Source of the DNA: Tethya wilhelma
Lineage: Eukaryota; Porifera; Demospongiae; Tethyida; Tethyidae
Length of the DNA stretch: 64,000 bases
Direction: 5' to 3'
Assembly (NCBI GenBank): GCA_964030475.1
Contig: CAXIPT010000003.1
Location: 1,108,369-1,172,368 of the forward strand
This document shows, in pieces, positions 53,119 through 62,561 of this stretch. The notes under the pieces were generated by a model, which made no database searches, was not told where the DNA came from, and saw only the letters and a list, made by a program, of their open reading frames with translations. Every line of letters begins with the position of its first letter. The stretch's first letter is position 1. The position numbers and the translations under genes were made by a program.

Positions 53119-53905
53119 GCGCTGAACTCAACGAATTTTCTCCTTCTCTCTCTCTCTCTCTCTAGATGCTCTCTTTGGTTTCCTAGCCTACCAGTTCCCC
53201 TATCACATCTCTCTCACTGTTACTGAGGTGGTAGCTCTAGACTCCATCTTCAATCTTGGTGGGTTCTTCCTCAAGATGGCTCAATCTGTCCACCAGTTGA
53301 TCAAACTACTTCCCGAGGAGGTTGTCTTGGAAATGGAGAAAGATGAACTGCTGTGGGAACCAATGAGTGAGTGACTGAGTGCACAAACATAATATCTTGG
53401 CAAAGCTTGTTTCAAGGTCGTTTTTGGTGCACATTTTGAACTGAAAGTTGCTATTGGTTGATAAAGAAATTCTTCGTGGACTTAAAACCCATACTATGGT
53501 TTGTTCTTCCAAAGGGTCCCAAATGTGTACACACACATGCATGCTTGTTTTTCATCAGATTATATCCCAAAATTATATGCTATGTGGAGCTTGTACAATA
53601 AAACAAACACTACACACGTATCCTTTTTCATCCTGTAGCAAACAAATTGCATCAGTCTCTCCCACCCATGCCTACACACATACACACACCCAAAGCGAAC
53701 ACCTACCTAAATACATTTGTACATACAATGTCATGTATATGTTTGACGATTTTTCCTAGATATCAAACCATCTAAGATCAAGCTGACTCATCTCCATGGC
53801 TCTGAGGGGGACACGTCTCCCTGGAGGAAACTGATCGACTTTGAGAGAAGTCTTTGTCTCAGCACCTCTGTCTTCACCAAGAGGACCTATGTCTCTACTC
53901 CTGTG
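52286..53905 (+). CDS. HERC1-like E3 ligase, exons after the first RCC1 domain
   Basis: Exons are inferred at 52286-52456, 52790-52928, 53166-53366 and 53760-53905, with matching phases. They encode MKSFEEFILGVYINILGLVE, VRIHFSTFHWMLKEYSMTLL, FNLGGFFLKMAQSVHQLIKL, LLWEPMS and SPWRKLIDFERSLCLSTS. The last parts align in order with human HERC1 between the first RCC1 domain and the SPRY domain (LLEDQELQWPLH, WVWLVDLERTIALLIGR). The donor of exon 52790-52928 is GTTTAG, a weak site. A CA tract (53078-53114) and a TC tract lie before the exon at 53166. The last exon ends in a clean GTAAG donor at 53906, but no further HERC1 exon is seen in the window. Confidence 0.82.
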
Positions 53906-54765
53906 GTAAGATATGCACCATCGTTGTATCTGCTATCCAAAAGTGTTATGGAAATAATGTCATTCTTTTATTGCACTAGCTGCTCATGATCAAAGTAGAA
54001 TAATTTAAAGAGCGAGTTGCTATGCGATGCATTATGATTTTAATTCACGTTAATTAAATTATCTACTGTTCTTACTAATTGTTTGCTGATATTGTATCGT
54101 GAACTTTACATGTATTGGTAAGTCATATAGTTTAACTTACAAGTATTATAGTTCCAACAAAACAGATGTGCATGACTTCTCCATGGTTATACCCTCCTAC
54201 ACTAACTATAGTACAGGTCTATATTTCTCCTGAGACAAGCATGTACATGTGTATGAACTGTTTTTAAACCAACATAATACAATATATATAGTTTTACTAT
54301 ACATGTGGCTAACCTATGAGTATCGAATGTACAATGTTGTTGAATTGTGAACTGGACATATGTATGTAGTTGAAGTGAATTTCTCGGAAATCAGAACCTC
54401 TGCTGCATATGTACATATGTATAAAGTGAAATATTATTTGAGACACTTAAGTATGATATTTCTTCCATTAAGGTTTGGTTCTAATAGTTACATGTCATGT
54501 ACATCATATGACATCCCTAACCATAACAATCCTACACACAAAGTCATGTTGGATTGTCAATATAAACAACTCAGTAACTATGTAGTGGCATATTTGATCT
54601 GTGTTTGATACACAAGTCAGCTGTGGTATAAAGTTGTCTTAAAATTGATTGCGATAAAATTGTTACTTTATAAAATTGTTAATTCATATAAGTACTGTTG
54701 TTGTTTTTTTATATGTAAGTTGTATTTATGGAGTTGTAATTAGCAGACTTACTGCATTTATAATC
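53906..54765. other. Sequence between the last HERC1 exon and the first GPCR gene
   Basis: No gene is supported. It is contiguous, with no N, and AT-rich. It should contain the promoter of the GPCR gene at 54766. Confidence 0.5.
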
Positions 54766-57030
54766 ATGATATTTTGTGAAATTCAACTTGAGTTTGTGCT
54801 AGTGCTAGTTTTTCTGTTAAGTGGACATTGCTCATCTCAGAGAAGTTGCGATGACAACGAAATAGACATCAAGACTATTAACATTCTCTTGATGCTACCC
54901 TTTCAAGATCTGGACCCTCTTGGTAGAGAATCTACTACTTCTTTGTTTAATAATGGTCACGATTTAGCACCAGCTGCCTATTTAGCTGTTGAACAGATCA
55001 ACAATCGAACAGACATCCTCAAAGGATACAAACTAGAACTGATTCAAAGTGACGAAAGTTGTGATCGTACAGACCACACGCTTGGAAGCTTTGCTCAATA
55101 CATTTACCACAGAACTGTACCCACAGCTGGTATCATCGGACTAACTTGTACCAAGTCTTCAAGAAATATTGCTGATTTGGCAGTCGATGAACGAGCAGGA
55201 ATTTTAAGTCTGGCCTATTTTTACGACATGTCATTTCACGACAAACCAAACGTTTTTGGTTTAATTCAGACTGAATACTGTTTCAGTGAGTTATACTTTG
55301 AACTCATGAAAAAGAACGAATGGAAACAAGTGGCACTTTTATGCAGCCTCGAAGAAATGGTTGAATGTGAGCGTCTGGTTGAGAGAGTGGATCATACACC
55401 AAGTTTTGAGATTATTTACAAGGACGAGTTGAGTAGTGATCACTTTCCCTTTGAAGGTCTTCGCGAGTCTTTTGCTAGAGTGGTTTTTGTCATGGCCCCG
55501 GCTGACTTCTACAATAAGCTATTTTGTATGGCCTACCATCATGAGATGATCTATCCCGATTTTATATGGATTGTGGCTTATTTCACTGTCAAATTTCTAG
55601 AAACCACTTTTCGCTATAATGGCTTTAACTATCACTGTTCCGTTGAGCAAATTCATCATGCTTTTGAAGCAAGTTTGCTTTTTTCAAAAAACTTTAATAT
55701 CGATAGTATGGATCTTGATGCACTTACTGTTTCTGGACAAACATTAAGACAGTTTAATGGTTCTTACTTCACTCAAGCAGAGATCTATGCTAACATGTAT
55801 AATGTCAGTTCCGTACCAACTATATATGGTGCACCTGTATACGATGCCACATGGGCACTTGCACTCGCACTGAACAACTCTCTTGATGAATTGGAAGAAA
55901 AAAGCATAACGTTCTCAGGGAAAGATCTCCCTAGACAGAGAGAAATTACCGAAATTGTGAGAAGAAATTTGCTCAACATTGATTTTGATGGAATAATTGG
56001 ACATATTGATTTCAGTAATACCAGTAGGTGTCCACAAAATGAGACACTTCAGTTGCTTCAATACAATAGCAATGGCTTGACTGCTACAATGGGAAGTTAT
56101 AAATTTGAAAAGCTAGAACTTAACGTGACGTTTGACGACTACAATCTTCACTTCAAATACGTTCGTTTGAGTCCTGGCATAGCTGTACCATATCTGATGC
56201 TGACTGTGATTGCTCTGTTACTAACAGTACTGACCCATGTTATCAATGTAGTTTATCGAAACCACAAGTCAATAAAGGCTTCCAGTCACAAACTAAACCA
56301 CATCATATTCCTAGGATGCTACCTAGTGATACTGGGTGTCATATTGCTTACTTTTAACCAATTTTTAATACTCCCTTTGACTGCCCATAGCGTACTGTGC
56401 AACCTAGTTGATCACTGTGGTAATCTTGGACTCACACTCATACTTTCTACCGTCTGGATCAAAACGTGGCGTCTTTACATCATCTTTAAAGGAGATTCCA
56501 TTCCAAAGAAAAAGATCTGGCTAAAAGATAGAGTCATGGTACTAATCATCAGTGTTTATGTCTCTATAGAACTACTGGTCATTATCATCTGGATGGCTAT
56601 TGCTCCGCAAAAAGCTAAAGAAGCTAAGAAGCCTAGTGAGTCGGTTAAGAAAGGTTCTAGACAAACAGTAGTTGTTGATATCTCTTGTCATTCTGACTGG
56701 AGGCTTTACTATATGGATGCTTTTGGTATCTACAAAGGACTTATTCTCTTTCTCTCTCTTCTCTTTGCAATTCTCAGTCGTAAGATTCACAAGAAAGAAT
56801 TTGAAACAAAGAACATTATCATCCTTGTCTACTTGCTCTCGATCATCTATGCTGTTGGAGTTCCAGCTTACATCATAGTAATTTTGAGGGGTAATTCCCT
56901 TTCTGTTCACTACACTATTGTAAGCACCTATCTTATTCTCACAGTGTACATTTGTTTGGCCGTTCTTTTTCTTCCAACGATGCTACCCATAATTAGAGAG
57001 AAATATCGTACATGTCAAGCTGCCAAATGA
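54766..57030 (+). CDS. Class C GPCR (GABA-B-receptor-like), copy 1, complete
   Basis: An intronless gene of about 754 residues. ATG 54766 is chosen because the longer open frame begins at a TTG and because MIFCEIQLEFVLVLVFLLSG forms a signal peptide like those of the paralogues. The extracellular part (about 30-455) is a periplasmic-binding-type ligand domain: TINILLMLPFQDLDPLGRE, APAAYLAVEQINNRTDILKG, YKLELIQSD. Seven membrane helices follow (about 465-735) with IKASSHKLNHIIFLGCYLV, TVWIKTWRLYIIF and IYAVGVPAYIIVI. The SSHKLNxxIxLG loop and KTWR motif are typical of GABA-B-like receptors. There is no cysteine-rich domain between ligand domain and helices, also as in GABA-B. The ligand is unknown. 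Confidence 0.9.
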   Translation: MIFCEIQLEFVLVLVFLLSGHCSSQRSCDDNEIDIKTINILLMLPFQDLDPLGRESTTSLFNNGHDLAPAAYLAVEQINNRTDILKGYKLELIQSDESCDRTDHTLGSFAQYIYHRTVPTAGIIGLTCTKSSRNIADLAVDERAGILSLAYFYDMSFHDKPNVFGLIQTEYCFSELYFELMKKNEWKQVALLCSLEEMVECERLVERVDHTPSFEIIYKDELSSDHFPFEGLRESFARVVFVMAPADFYNKLFCMAYHHEMIYPDFIWIVAYFTVKFLETTFRYNGFNYHCSVEQIHHAFEASLLFSKNFNIDSMDLDALTVSGQTLRQFNGSYFTQAEIYANMYNVSSVPTIYGAPVYDATWALALALNNSLDELEEKSITFSGKDLPRQREITEIVRRNLLNIDFDGIIGHIDFSNTSRCPQNETLQLLQYNSNGLTATMGSYKFEKLELNVTFDDYNLHFKYVRLSPGIAVPYLMLTVIALLLTVLTHVINVVYRNHKSIKASSHKLNHIIFLGCYLVILGVILLTFNQFLILPLTAHSVLCNLVDHCGNLGLTLILSTVWIKTWRLYIIFKGDSIPKKKIWLKDRVMVLIISVYVSIELLVIIIWMAIAPQKAKEAKKPSESVKKGSRQTVVVDISCHSDWRLYYMDAFGIYKGLILFLSLLFAILSRKIHKKEFETKNIIILVYLLSIIYAVGVPAYIIVILRGNSLSVHYTIVSTYLILTVYICLAVLFLPTMLPIIREKYRTCQAAK

Positions 57031-57479
57031 AGCTACAACTAATTCTACAGACATTTTTATATGTATCGTGCTGTGTATGTATTGTCGTGCACTCATTAAT
57101 GGCTTTAAATTTCTCCTAAATCAATTCATGTTTCACAAGTTGGGTATCATTACAAAAGGCGGAACTCCCACTCATACGAATTGCTTGACCATTACATTTT
57201 CTATGTTTGTACCTGTATAGATGCATGTGTCAATAAGTTGTATGTTTCAAAAGGAATTAAGTTTACAATTTCTCTCACCATTTTGTAAAAATCAATATGT
57301 AATTTAATACTAATTTTTTAAAATTATTACCATTCCAAGAATAATTGTATAGTTTTTCACGCATCATATGACGTCATAATAACTTGAGTGTATATATAGT
57401 GGATTAAAACTTCACATACATGCAATTAATGTTTACTGTAGAATTTTTGTAGAATTGATTCACACATACAATAGTTTCA
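57031..57479. other. Spacer between GPCR copies 1 and 2
   Basis: No gene is seen. A TATATATAGTGG-type TATA stretch lies at about 57390-57402, roughly 80 bases before the next ATG, and may be the core promoter. Confidence 0.4.
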
Positions 57480-58294
57480 ATGTTGCATCTTTGGAAGGTA
57501 GTCAGTCTAGCAATAGTAAGTCTGGTTTTGAGTGGACACTGCTCATCTCAGAGGTGCTGTGATAACAACAAAACAGACATCAAGACTATCAACATTCTCT
57601 TGATGCTACCCTTCCAAGATCTGGACCCTCTTGGTAGAGAAGCTGCAGTTGATGATGGTCACGATATAGCACAAGCTGCCTATCTAGCTGTGGAACAGAT
57701 CAACAATCGAACAGACATGCTCAAAGGATACAAACTAGAACTGATTCGAAGTGATAGTGGCTGTAATGTCAAAGAACGTACAATGGAAGGATTTGCTCGA
57801 TACATGTACAATAGAACTGTACCCATAGCTGGTATTGTTGGACCTACTTGCGTTGAATCTTCAGAAACTATTGCTGCATTAACAACTAGTCAAAGAGCAA
57901 ATATTTTAAGTTTGAACTATTTCGAATATCTGGCATTTTCTGACGAATCGAATGCTTTTAGTCTTGTTCAAACTAAACATTGCTTCAGTGGGATATTTTT
58001 TGAACTTGTGAAGAGGAACAATTGGAGATATGTGGCACTCTTGTGTGGTACCGATGAAAGAGCTGAGTGTGATTCTCTCGAACAAAAAGTGAACAGTTTG
58101 CCAAAGTTTGAAATTGTCTTTACAGATGAACTGAACAATGATAAAGTCCCTTTGGAAGACCTTAAGAGATCCTTTGCTAGTGTGGTGTTTGTCATAGCTA
58201 GTGCTGGCATCTACTCCAAACTGTTCTGTTTAGCATATCATCAAAATATGACATATCCCAACTATCAGTGGATTATTTCTTACAAAAATAGAAA
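57480..58294 (+). CDS. Class C GPCR, copy 2, 3' end missing
   Basis: ATG 57480 starts a signal peptide (MLHLWKVVSLAIVSLVLSG), then SSQRCCDNN and the ligand-binding domain (TINILLMLPFQDLDPLGRE, APAAYL-like AQAAYLAVEQINNR). The frame stops at the single N at 58295 within NYQWIISYKNR, about residue 270. Sequence after the N restarts at DPLGREAAVDD of another copy. So the second half of this gene, its spacer and the first exon part of the next copy are missing, probably through collapse of near-identical repeats. Confidence 0.85.
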
Positions 58295-58296
58295 NG

Positions 58297-60384
58297 GACC
58301 CTCTTGGTAGAGAAGCTGCAGTTGATGATGGTCACGATATAGCACCAGCTGCCTATCTAGCTGTGGAACAGATCAACAATCGAACAGACATCCTCAAAGG
58401 ATACAAACTAGAATTAATTCAAAGTGATGGTGGTTGTAACATCACAGAACGCACAATGAAAGGATTTGCTCGATACATGTACAATAGAACTGTACCTACA
58501 GCTGGTATCCTGGGACCTACTTGCTTTGAATCTTCAGAAACTATTGCTGCTCTCGCAACTAGTCAAAGAGCAAATATTTTAAGTCTAAACTATTTTGAAG
58601 ATTTGGCATTTTCTGACGAACCAAATGCTTTTAGTCTTGTTCAAACTAAACATTGCTTCAGTGAAATATTTTTTGAACTTGTGAAGAAGAACAATTGGAG
58701 ATATGTGGCACTCTTGTGTGGCACCGATGAAAGAGCTGAGTGTGAATCTCTCGAACAAAAAGTGAACAGTTTGCTAAAGTTTGAAATTATCTTTACAGAT
58801 GAACTGAATGATGATAAAGTCCCTTTGGAAGACCTTCAGAGGTCCATTGCTAGTGTGGTGTTTGTCCTAGCTAGTGCTGGCATCTACTCCAAACTGTTCT
58901 GTTTAGCATACCATCAAAATATGACATATCCCAACTATCAATGGATTATTTCTTACAAAAATAGAAACGGCCAATTTTTTGCTACTTCTTTCAACTATGA
59001 CCATGTAGACTACCATTGTTCCGTTGAACAACTTCAAAGAGCATTTAATGGAAGCTTAGTATTTTCGACAATCTTTGACCTTGGTACTTTAGATTGCGAT
59101 GATGTTACTACTTCAGGTTTAGATTTAAGACAATGTGATATCACTTGTGCACCTAGGAGTGTTAGAAGTACATTATCATACGATGCCACATGGGCAATTG
59201 CACTCTCACTGAACAGCTCTCTCGCTGAATTGAAAGAAAGAAACATAACATTCTCAGAGAAAGATCTCCCTAGACAGAGAGAAATCACTGAAATCGTTCG
59301 AAAGAACTTGTTCAATGTGGAGTTTAATGGAGTAATAGGACATATTGATTTCAGTAACACCAGCAGGTGTCCTCAAAGTAAAAGCCTTCAATTGCTTCAG
59401 TACAACAGCAATGGCTCAACCATTGCTATAGGAAGTTATGAATTTGAAATGCTAAAAGTTAACACAACATTTGACAATTACAATTTTCATTTCAAATACG
59501 CCGTTTATTTGAGTCCTGGCATAGCTGTACCATATTTGGTACTGACTGTGATTGCTCTGTTACTAACAGTACTGACCCATGTTATCAATGTAGCCTATCG
59601 AAACCACAAGACGATAAAGGCCTCCAGTCACAAACTAAATCACATCATATTCCTAGGATGCTACCTATTGATACTGGGCGTCATGTTGCTTACTTTTAAT
59701 CAAATATTTGTACTTTCTCTGACTGTCCATAGCATACTCTGCAACTTAGTTGACCACTTCTATAATCTTGGACTCACACTCATATATTCTACAGTCTGGG
59801 TCAAAACGTGGCGACTCTACATCATCTTCAAAGGTGATTCTATTCCAAAGAAAAGGTTCTGGCTCAAAGACAGAGTTGTCATTCTAATCATAGGTCTTTA
59901 TGTCTCTGTGGAACTGGTAGCCATAATCGTCTGGATGGTTTTTACTCCGCAAAAAGCTACAGAAGTTAAGAATCTTCGTAACAATTTGGTTAGAGAACTA
60001 AATGTGGCTGTTCATACTTATTGTTATTCTGACTGGAAGCCGTACTTTATGCTCGCTTTTACTGTCTATGAGGGACTCGTCCTCTTCCTCTCTCTGTTGT
60101 TTGCAATTCTCAGTCGTAGGATTCACAAGAAAGAATTTGAGACAAAAAATGTTATCGTGCTTGTCTATTTGCTGTCGCTCATCTATGCTGTTGGAGTCCC
60201 AGCTTATTTCATAGTAATATTCAGTCTGGAGAGTAGTTTCAATTCTATTGAATATGCAGTTCATGGTGCCTTCTTTATTCTCACAGTGTACATCTGTTTG
60301 GCCGTTCTTTTTCTTCCACCAATACGTCCCATAATTAGAAAGAAATATCGTACACGTCAAGTGGCCAAATGTACTTGCAACTAA
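58297..60384 (+). CDS. Class C GPCR, copy 3, 5' end missing
   Basis: Open frame from the join (DPLGREAAVDDGHDI) to TAA at 60384, lacking about 45 N-terminal residues. The ligand domain contains YKLELIQSDGGCNITE and IDFSNTSRCPQ. The 7-helix part contains IKASSHKLNHIIFLGCYLL, VWVKTWRLYIIFKGDS and a C-terminus CLAVLFLPPIRPIIRKKYRT. The ligand-domain segment around CAPRSVRSTLSYDATWA is shorter than in copy 1 (the AEIYANMYNVSSVPTIYG stretch is missing). Otherwise intact. Confidence 0.87.
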   Translation, partial: DPLGREAAVDDGHDIAPAAYLAVEQINNRTDILKGYKLELIQSDGGCNITERTMKGFARYMYNRTVPTAGILGPTCFESSETIAALATSQRANILSLNYFEDLAFSDEPNAFSLVQTKHCFSEIFFELVKKNNWRYVALLCGTDERAECESLEQKVNSLLKFEIIFTDELNDDKVPLEDLQRSIASVVFVLASAGIYSKLFCLAYHQNMTYPNYQWIISYKNRNGQFFATSFNYDHVDYHCSVEQLQRAFNGSLVFSTIFDLGTLDCDDVTTSGLDLRQCDITCAPRSVRSTLSYDATWAIALSLNSSLAELKERNITFSEKDLPRQREITEIVRKNLFNVEFNGVIGHIDFSNTSRCPQSKSLQLLQYNSNGSTIAIGSYEFEMLKVNTTFDNYNFHFKYAVYLSPGIAVPYLVLTVIALLLTVLTHVINVAYRNHKTIKASSHKLNHIIFLGCYLLILGVMLLTFNQIFVLSLTVHSILCNLVDHFYNLGLTLIYSTVWVKTWRLYIIFKGDSIPKKRFWLKDRVVILIIGLYVSVELVAIIVWMVFTPQKATEVKNLRNNLVRELNVAVHTYCYSDWKPYFMLAFTVYEGLVLFLSLLFAILSRRIHKKEFETKNVIVLVYLLSLIYAVGVPAYFIVIFSLESSFNSIEYAVHGAFFILTVYICLAVLFLPPIRPIIRKKYRTRQVAKCTCN

Positions 60385-60977
60385 TTGTACAAATTGTTGA
60401 TTAGTGATAACATCATCCTATACTCATCATCATCCTGTATACTCATGTATGTGGTCAATCACCAAAAATAGTTTTTCTCATAAATCAATTCATGGTTTGC
60501 GAATTGAGTATTTAAAGTCAGTATCACACAAGGAACTCCCACTAACTACCCAATTAAAGTTCACCATTTATGTCTTTGTTCAAAGTACAAGTTTGGGTAT
60601 AATTTATAGTACCTAAATGCTGTGTTTCTTGGAATGGTTTACGCAATAATTTCCTGATACATAAACTAAACTGTGAGTATCCACTATGCCACAGATGTTA
60701 CTACGTGATAGTGAATCAGATGTTTTTGAACTGTCTAGTTTTACTATATATGTGTGCAAGATTATCCCTGAAATGATCTAGGAAATTTAATTTTTATTTT
60801 AATAATTTGTAGTAATTGAGATCAATTATAGTAACCTTTATGATCTTCTTTACCTTAATTGCATGATTGTACCTTTAATTGCATGGTATGCAAAAAATTT
60901 AGTGGTATTGCTTGAAAGTGAGTATATAAAAGCTCACAGTTAAAATTTCTGTACATTGGTTGACATGTGCAGTTAGA
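60385..60977. other. Spacer between GPCR copies 3 and 4
   Basis: No gene is seen. A GAGTATATAAAAGC box at about 60919-60932 lies about 50 bases before the next start codon and looks like a TATA element. Confidence 0.5.
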
Positions 60978-62510
60978 ATGTTGTGTCTTTGGAAGGTGGT
61001 CAGTCTAGCAATAGTAAGTCTAGTTTTGAGTAGATACTGCTCATCTCAGAGGTGCTGTGATGGCAAAGAATCAGACTTCAAAACTATCAACATTCTTTTG
61101 ATGCTACCCTTCCAAGATCTAGACCCTCTTGCTAGAGAAGCTGTAGTTGATGATGGTCATGATATAGCACCAGCTGCCTATCTAGCTGTGGAACAGATCA
61201 ACAATCGAACAGACATCCTCAAAGGATACAAACTAGAACTTATTCGAAGTGATGGTGGCTGTAATGTCACAGAACGTACAGTGGAAGGATTTGCTCGCTA
61301 CATTTACAGTCGAAGTACGCCCATAGCTGGTATTGTTGGACCTACATGTCGTGATTCTTTAGAATCAATAGCTAAACTGACAACAACCAAAAGAGCAGCA
61401 TTGATAAGCCTTCCTTTTTTTAAGAGCCCAACTCTTCATGACTACAACAAAAGCTTTGGCATCATTGATTCAGATGAAAATTTGTATCTGGATGACTTGT
61501 ACTTTGAACTCATGGTGAAGAACAATTGGAAGCATGTGGCAGTACTTTACAGCAATAATGGCAAAGGTTTTGACCGACTACAAGAAAGGATCAACAACAG
61601 CACCGAATATGAGCTAGTTTTTTCATCTCAACTCAACTTTGACCAGATTTCTCTTAAAGAAATTCGTGAGAATTGTGCAAATGTGATCTTTGTCATTGTA
61701 TCTGACCCAGTCCTTCTCTCTAGGCTGTTCTGTTTAGCCTACCATGAAAATATGACCCATCCCAACTATCTGTGGATATTTGAATCCTTTAGAGGTGAGT
61801 ATTTTACTGATACCACTGTAGATTACAATGGTAAGACCTATCACTGTTCAACTAAAGAAATTCACTTGGCAATTGAAGGAAGCTTATACTTCCATATAGA
61901 ACTTGATCAATCAGACAACTTAGGCATGGTTACCATATCAGGGTTAAGCATAAGTCAACTTGCAGATTTATATTTTGCTAAAGCAGAAGTTTATTCAAAC
62001 TTCTATAATGTCAGTTCTGAGCCTACATTATATGGTGCACTGGCATACGATGCCACATGGGCACTTGCACTCGCACTGAACAGCTCTCTTGATGAGTTAG
62101 AAAAAAGAAACATAACATTTACTAAAAAAGATCTCAAAAGACAGAGAGAAATCACTGAATTCATTAGAAGCAATCTGATGGATGTAGAATTTAATGGAAT
62201 AGTTGGACCTGTCAAATTTGATACTGCCATTCGCTATCCTCAGAATGAAAGTTTTGATTTGCTTCAGTATAACAATGGTTCGGAGGAAGTTGTAATTGGA
62301 AGGTATAAATTTGGAGAACTACAGCTCAACGTAACATTTGACGACTACAATCTTCAATTGAAGTATGATCATTTGAGTACTGGCATAGCTGTACCATATC
62401 TTTTACTGGCTGTGATTGCTCTGTTGCTAACAGTACTGACCCATATTATCAATGTAACCTATCAAAACCACAAGTCGATAAAGGCTTCCAGTCACAAACT
62501 AAACCACGTC
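60978..62510 (+). CDS. Class C GPCR, copy 4, 3' end missing
   Basis: ATG 60978 (MLCLWKVVSLAIVSLVLSR) is preferred to the upstream TTG-initiated frame. It encodes a signal peptide and a complete ligand domain (DFKTINILLMLPFQDLDPLA, YKLELIRSDGGCN, RDSLESIAKLTTTKRA). The first helix follows (IAVPYLLLAVIALLLTVLT). It ends at IKASSHKLNHV where the N at 62511 cuts the sequence, so helices 2-7 are absent. The ligand pocket region (LPFFKSPTLHDYNKSFGIID) differs strongly from copies 2 and 3, which hints at a different ligand. The sequence after the N is an unrelated contig. Confidence 0.87.
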
Positions 62511-62511
62511 N

Positions 62512-62555
<44 letters not shown>
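62512..62555. repeat. GA microsatellite at the contig join
   Basis: About 42 bases of GA next to the N at 62511. On the minus strand it is a TC tract following the INTS4 exon donor at 62558. Confidence 0.9.

Positions 62556-62558
<3 letters not shown>

Positions 62559-62561
<3 letters not shown>

Noticed and set aside
54676..54765. Upstream extension of the first GPCR frame
   Set aside because: It begins at TTG, has no ATG, and would place extra sequence before a good signal peptide at 54766.
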